Shown here in pieces: positions 60,711-64,000 of a DNA stretch of 64,000 nt. The stretch is from assembly GCF_030232265.1 (NCBI RefSeq), contig NZ_JASPJK010000002.1, positions 124,001 through 188,000 of the forward strand. Direction: 5' to 3'. Within the stretch, counting starts at the first letter, position 1. Every line of letters starts with the position of its first letter. The DNA is from Corynebacterium sp. MSK041. Lineage in GTDB: Bacteria; Actinomycetota; Actinomycetes; Mycobacteriales; Mycobacteriaceae. Made by a program: the position numbers and the translations under genes. The notes under the pieces are model-generated. The model did no database searches and had not been told where the DNA came from. It saw only the letters and a program-made list of their open reading frames with translations.

Positions 60711-61580
60711 TCAGTCCACTGTCGCGACTGCGGCCGCCATCTCGGTTGCTGCGCTGAACTTCGCCGCTGTATCCAGCAGCGTCGGGCCAGCCTCGCCATA
60801 AACGTCGATTGTGGTTAACGCAGGGTCGATCTGCAGCTGATCGAAGATGTTGAACACATCGCGTGGTTCCATCACGGGCACAGCAATGCGCGCACCGCGG
60901 TCGAGCGCGCCAGCCAGCGCATCCCACTCAAACTCCCCCGCCAGGTTCACGGTGAACCAGTCGGCCGCGTACAAAGGGTCCGGTGTGTTGAGGAGGTGCT
61001 CGCCGAAGGGCTCGTAAGCGGCAAGGAGACGCTCCTCAGTAACGGCCGGGATGTCCTCATAGTCCGTCGTTCCCGTGAGCGTTCCACCTCGCACGCGCGT
61101 AAGCGCCGGCTCATCGAGCTGCAGGAGCGTGCTCACGCCAAATCGCTTCTCGACGTCTGACCTATGCTCCCCCGCCGCATACACCAGCGCCTCTGCGATC
61201 TCCCGTGTCGCCCCACGGTCCGTGATCATGCGGTGGCCATTAGCCATTTCCAGTTGAGCGGCGAGAGTCCATGGCCCCACGAGCTGAACCTTGAGTTCGG
61301 TAAGCTTGCCGGCCCAGAGCTCTTCGAGCAGATCCAGGTCGCGTTCAAACTGATCGCGGGCGCGCATGGTGGCGATCTGTGGGCGGCGTGTGACCCGCCA
61401 GGAGCGGGGCCCAATGTCCAGGTTGAGTGGCAACAGTGCTGCCGTACGACCAATCAGGTCAGAGCCCACGCCGCGGGCGGGTAGCTGCGGAAGGTGCGGT
61501 GTGGGTAATTCAGAGAGCACAACGTCCGCAGCCTGCACGAGGTCGGTGCCGGGCATAGGCCCCAGGCCAAAGGCCGTCAC
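60711..61580 (-). CDS. MetE-like (UROD/MetE superfamily) protein lacking zinc ligands
   Basis: A 289-residue stand-alone barrel resembling the C-terminal half of cobalamin-independent methionine synthase ([34 protein letters not shown]). The H-x-C and Cys zinc ligands of MetE are absent; the protein has no cysteine at all, so methionine synthesis is unlikely. A homologue sits between mnmA and ligA in mycobacteria. The start is GTG 61578-61580, overlapping the mnmA stop as GTGA. Function is unknown. Confidence 0.82.
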   Translation of the reverse strand: MTAFGLGPMPGTDLVQAADVVLSELPTPHLPQLPARGVGSDLIGRTAALLPLNLDIGPRSWRVTRRPQIATMRARDQFERDLDLLEELWAGKLTELKVQLVGPWTLAAQLEMANGHRMITDRGATREIAEALVYAAGEHRSDVEKRFGVSTLLQLDEPALTRVRGGTLTGTTDYEDIPAVTEERLLAAYEPFGEHLLNTPDPLYAADWFTVNLAGEFEWDALAGALDRGARIAVPVMEPRDVFNIFDQLQIDPALTTIDVYGEAGPTLLDTAAKFSAATEMAAAVATVD

Positions 61581-62686
61581 GCCGACTCCGTCCCGTAGAT
61601 CGTGCCGGACCCCAGCACGATGTCACCCTGCCCGTCCGGGTCCGGCAAATAAAGCACGGCAGCCTGGCCGCGTGCAACACCGGAGAGTGGCTCGGCGAGA
61701 TCCAGTGTCATAGTGTCTGCGTCTAGGTCGACATAAGCGCGGCATTTCACCACACCGCCGTGGGCACGGATCTGCACAAGAGCGGAGAGCGGATCTCCGC
61801 TCTCGGAAGGCTCGGTCATAGCGGAGTGAAGAACCTTCAAGCGGTCGGCGTGGATCGTGGTCACGTCTAGGGCTGCACGCGGGCCGACGGTGACGGTGCC
61901 GGTTTCAGTGTCAATGTCGGTGACGTAGCGCGGCTTGCCGTCGGCAGCGGGCACGCGGATGTTCAGGCCCTTGCGCTGGCCAATCGTGTACTGGAAAGCA
62001 CCGTCATGCTCTTTGAGCTCCGTGCCATCCTGGTCAACGATCATGCCGGGACGCATGCCGATGGACTTGCCCAAAAACGCCTGGGTATTGCCATCCGGGA
62101 TGAAGCAGATGTCATAAGAATCCGGCTTGGACGCAGTGGAGAAACCATAGGCGGCGGCTTCCTCACGGATCTGTGGCTTCTCAGTGTCGCCGACTGGGAA
62201 GAGGCAGCGGTCCAGCTCATCGCGCGTCATCACTCCGAGGACGTAAGACTGGTCCTTGTTGGCGTCGGTGGATCGGCGGAGGTTGCCAGCGTCGTCGATA
62301 AGCGCATAGTGCCCTGTTGCGATCGCGTCGAAGCCGAGCGCCAATGCGCGCTCCAGCAAGGCTGCGAATTTGATTTTTTCGTTGCAGCGCAGGCACGGGT
62401 TTGGGGTCTCACCGCGGGCGTAGCTGTCCACGAAGTCATCGATGACTTCTTCTTTGAAACGGTCGGAGAAATCCCACACGTAGAACGGAATGCCCAGCTT
62501 GTCGCACACGCGACGTGCATCAGCGGAGTCCTCGATCGAACAGCAGCCACGTGCGGATTCGCGGGTTTGTTGCGCGTCCTTGCTCAGGGCGAGGTGAACG
62601 CCGACAACATCATGTCCGGCGTCGACGAGCCGCGCCGCCGCCACAGAGGAATCGACGCCGCCACTCATTGCTGCCAGAACTCGCAC
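61577..62686 (-). CDS. mnmA: tRNA-specific 2-thiouridylase
   Basis: Introduces 2-thiouridine at wobble position 34 of Glu, Gln and Lys tRNAs. The 369 residues begin with the PP-loop [17 protein letters not shown], then [12 protein letters not shown] (first catalytic Cys) and [11 protein letters not shown] (second). GTG 62684-62686 is used because the PP-loop begins immediately after it. Confidence 0.96.
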   Translation of the reverse strand: MRVLAAMSGGVDSSVAAARLVDAGHDVVGVHLALSKDAQQTRESARGCCSIEDSADARRVCDKLGIPFYVWDFSDRFKEEVIDDFVDSYARGETPNPCLRCNEKIKFAALLERALALGFDAIATGHYALIDDAGNLRRSTDANKDQSYVLGVMTRDELDRCLFPVGDTEKPQIREEAAAYGFSTASKPDSYDICFIPDGNTQAFLGKSIGMRPGMIVDQDGTELKEHDGAFQYTIGQRKGLNIRVPAADGKPRYVTDIDTETGTVTVGPRAALDVTTIHADRLKVLHSAMTEPSESGDPLSALVQIRAHGGVVKCRAYVDLDADTMTLDLAEPLSGVARGQAAVLYLPDPDGQGDIVLGSGTIYGTESA

Positions 62687-62792
62687 GTGGCGTGAGTGTA
62701 GTCGCGTCAACGCAGGACAGAAAATGCTCGACCCACAAAGTGGTACCACGGTACGACGACAGTGATGCGCCCGGAAATTACGCTGGCAAAGC

Positions 62793-63926
62793 ATGACCAA
62801 TCATGTGGAGGTTGAGCTTATTCGACCCCGGGACGTACTTCTAGCGCTCGTGCTCGTGGCGTTTTGCCTCATCAGCCCGTTCGCGACAGGTTTCGGCTTG
62901 CTCGACGCAGCCCTTGTCGTGTGCGCGGGTGCCGCGCCGTTCACGCGCCGTCGCTGGCCGTGGGTGACCATTGCGTCGTGCATCGTGGTGCTCGCAGCCT
63001 GCTCTTTCACTGAGAGCCTACCAACCGGGGTGATCGGTGTTGCGATGATCACCGCCTACATCATCGCGCGCCACCTTCCCGCACCCGTACGGTATGTCGT
63101 GGCCGCCACGCTCCTTGCAGGCGACATCGCCGCGACAGCCCTTATCGCTCCAGCTTTGGTGACGTTGCCATTGCCTGTGCGCGCCCCGTACATCGCATGG
63201 AGCGTCACGCTGCTCGTCATCGCCTTCCTTCTCGGTGAACTGCGGCACCGTGCGGAGGAAGCGGCAGCGAAGGAACTACAGATTCAGCTCGAGCGCCAGC
63301 GCGATGTATTCGAGCGTGTGGCAGCTGAACAGCGCGCGCATCTCGCCCGCGAAATCCACGACATTGTGACGCATTCTCTCACCGTCATCGTGGCGCAGGC
63401 CGACGGCGCACGCTACGGAGCCTCGTCCGACGACGCGCTGCGCACGATCAGCACGGTCGGCCGGGAATCGTTGCGCCAAATGCGCGGTGTCCTCAGCCTA
63501 CTGCGTGGCGGGGAGCAGCGCCCTGTCGAGCCGCTCGTTCCCGCACTCGATATCGATGGTCTTGTCGCCACTAGCCGCGCGGGCGGACTCGACATCGACT
63601 ACAGCGTCGAAGGCACGCTGCCCCCACTCGACCCGGGCACGACGCTGACAATCCACCGCATCGTCCAAGAAGCACTTACCAATGCGATGAAGCACGGTGA
63701 CGGCACTGCGCGGCTCACCGTTGCCTGGCATCCAACCGAGGCTACAATCTGCCTCGAAAATGGGTTCACGCCCGGCGCCAAACAGCAGCAGGGTCACGGT
63801 CTCCGCGGGATGCGCGAGCGAGCATCGCTTATCGGCGGCTCCCTTACCTCCTCCCCCTCCCACAACAACACCTGGCTCACCGAAGCGCGCCTGCCTTTAC
63901 AGCATGCAGATAGGGTCGAGCCATGA
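62793..63926 (+). CDS. Sensor histidine kinase, NarL/DesK-type (HisKA_3)
   Basis: A 377-residue membrane kinase: five to six N-terminal helices to about residue 150, a dimerisation helix, H189 in [16 protein letters not shown], the N-box [11 protein letters not shown] and the G-box [16 protein letters not shown]. There is no extracellular sensor domain, so it probably senses membrane state or drugs. ATG 62793; the end overlaps the response-regulator start as ATGA. Confidence 0.93.
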   Translation: MTNHVEVELIRPRDVLLALVLVAFCLISPFATGFGLLDAALVVCAGAAPFTRRRWPWVTIASCIVVLAACSFTESLPTGVIGVAMITAYIIARHLPAPVRYVVAATLLAGDIAATALIAPALVTLPLPVRAPYIAWSVTLLVIAFLLGELRHRAEEAAAKELQIQLERQRDVFERVAAEQRAHLAREIHDIVTHSLTVIVAQADGARYGASSDDALRTISTVGRESLRQMRGVLSLLRGGEQRPVEPLVPALDIDGLVATSRAGGLDIDYSVEGTLPPLDPGTTLTIHRIVQEALTNAMKHGDGTARLTVAWHPTEATICLENGFTPGAKQQQGHGLRGMRERASLIGGSLTSSPSHNNTWLTEARLPLQHADRVEP

Positions 63927-64000
63927 CCTGTTCCATCGGTCTCGTCGACGACCAGCTGCTCTTCCTCCACGGCATCCGCGCTGTGGTGGACTCCCAGCCG
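63923..64000 (+). CDS. Response regulator, N-terminal fragment (cut by window edge)
   Basis: Starts [20 protein letters not shown], the acidic DD pocket and first helix of a LuxR/NarL-type receiver domain. The phosphorylated Asp and the DNA-binding domain lie outside the window. It is the partner of the overlapping kinase. Confidence 0.9.
   Translation, partial: MTCSIGLVDDQLLFLHGIRAVVDSQP

Overview
The window is ordinary chromosomal DNA of a Corynebacterium-type actinobacterium. The evidence is a moderately high GC content, frequent GTG/TTG starts, leaderless promoters and gene order. The order leuD-leuC-ltbR ... tRNA-Glu/tRNA-Gln-gltX ... leuB-serA ... ilvC-ilvN-ilvB-mscCG ... ilvD is that of the C. 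glutamicum branched-chain amino acid region. The order mnmA-(MetE-like)-ligA-(ACT protein)-gatC-gatA-pfkA-gatB is an actinobacterial core block also seen in mycobacteria. I see no insertion sequence, prophage, integron or CRISPR array.

Layout. 1-7 kb (minus strand): recG (cut by the window edge), DAK/DhaL-family kinase subunit, ung, thiL, ddl, gpsA, with a plus-strand double-DUF3515 membrane protein inserted. 7-11.5 kb: NUDIX-phosphoglycerate-mutase fusion, leuCD, the divergent IclR regulator ltbR, a carboxymuconolactone-decarboxylase-like protein. 11.6-13.8 kb: two near-identical tRNA-Glu(CTC) genes, tRNA-Gln(CTG), gltX. 13.9-18.3 kb: isochorismate synthase, FAH-family hydrolase, a DnaQ-like exonuclease coupled to a cNMP/CBS/DUF294 protein. 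18.4-25.6 kb: serA-leuB flanked by two related lipoproteins, the second translationally coupled to a DUF262 (GmrSD-like) protein. 25.6-30.7 kb: CDF metal exporter, small membrane and cytosolic proteins, an M20 amidohydrolase-MFS pair. 30.8-40.7 kb: ilvBNC with a leader-peptide attenuator, the MscCG-type channel, PH-domain protein, ilvD, GT87 glycosyltransferase, DoxX protein. 40.8-43.6 kb: YkvI-like transporter and a DUF222/HNH endonuclease. 43.7-53.7 kb: gatB, BASS transporter, nadA-nadC, GNAT-pfkA, MFS, gatA-gatC, ACT protein. 53.7-56.6 kb: the only accessory-looking stretch, with an ArsR-like regulator, serine hydrolase, small membrane protein and an AbiEii-like nucleotidyltransferase with a small partner. 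56.6-64 kb: ligA, MerR/TipA regulator, DnaQ-like exonuclease, membrane protein, MetE-like protein, mnmA and the start of a NarL-type two-component system.

Together leuBCD, ilvBNC, ilvD and serA supply most of valine, isoleucine, leucine and serine synthesis. Control elements readable in the sequence are a leaderless Val/Leu/Ile-rich leader peptide plus terminator before ilvB, and LtbR-like boxes at leuC, ltbR and perhaps ilvC. The strongest unexplained signal is an 11-bp word, GCTTATCGACG, which I find 14 times on both strands, often followed by a pyrimidine run. No gene-free stretch exceeds about 300 bases; the larger ones hold the tRNAs, the ilvB leader, a LacI-type palindrome, a DnaA-box hairpin and a long inverted repeat.
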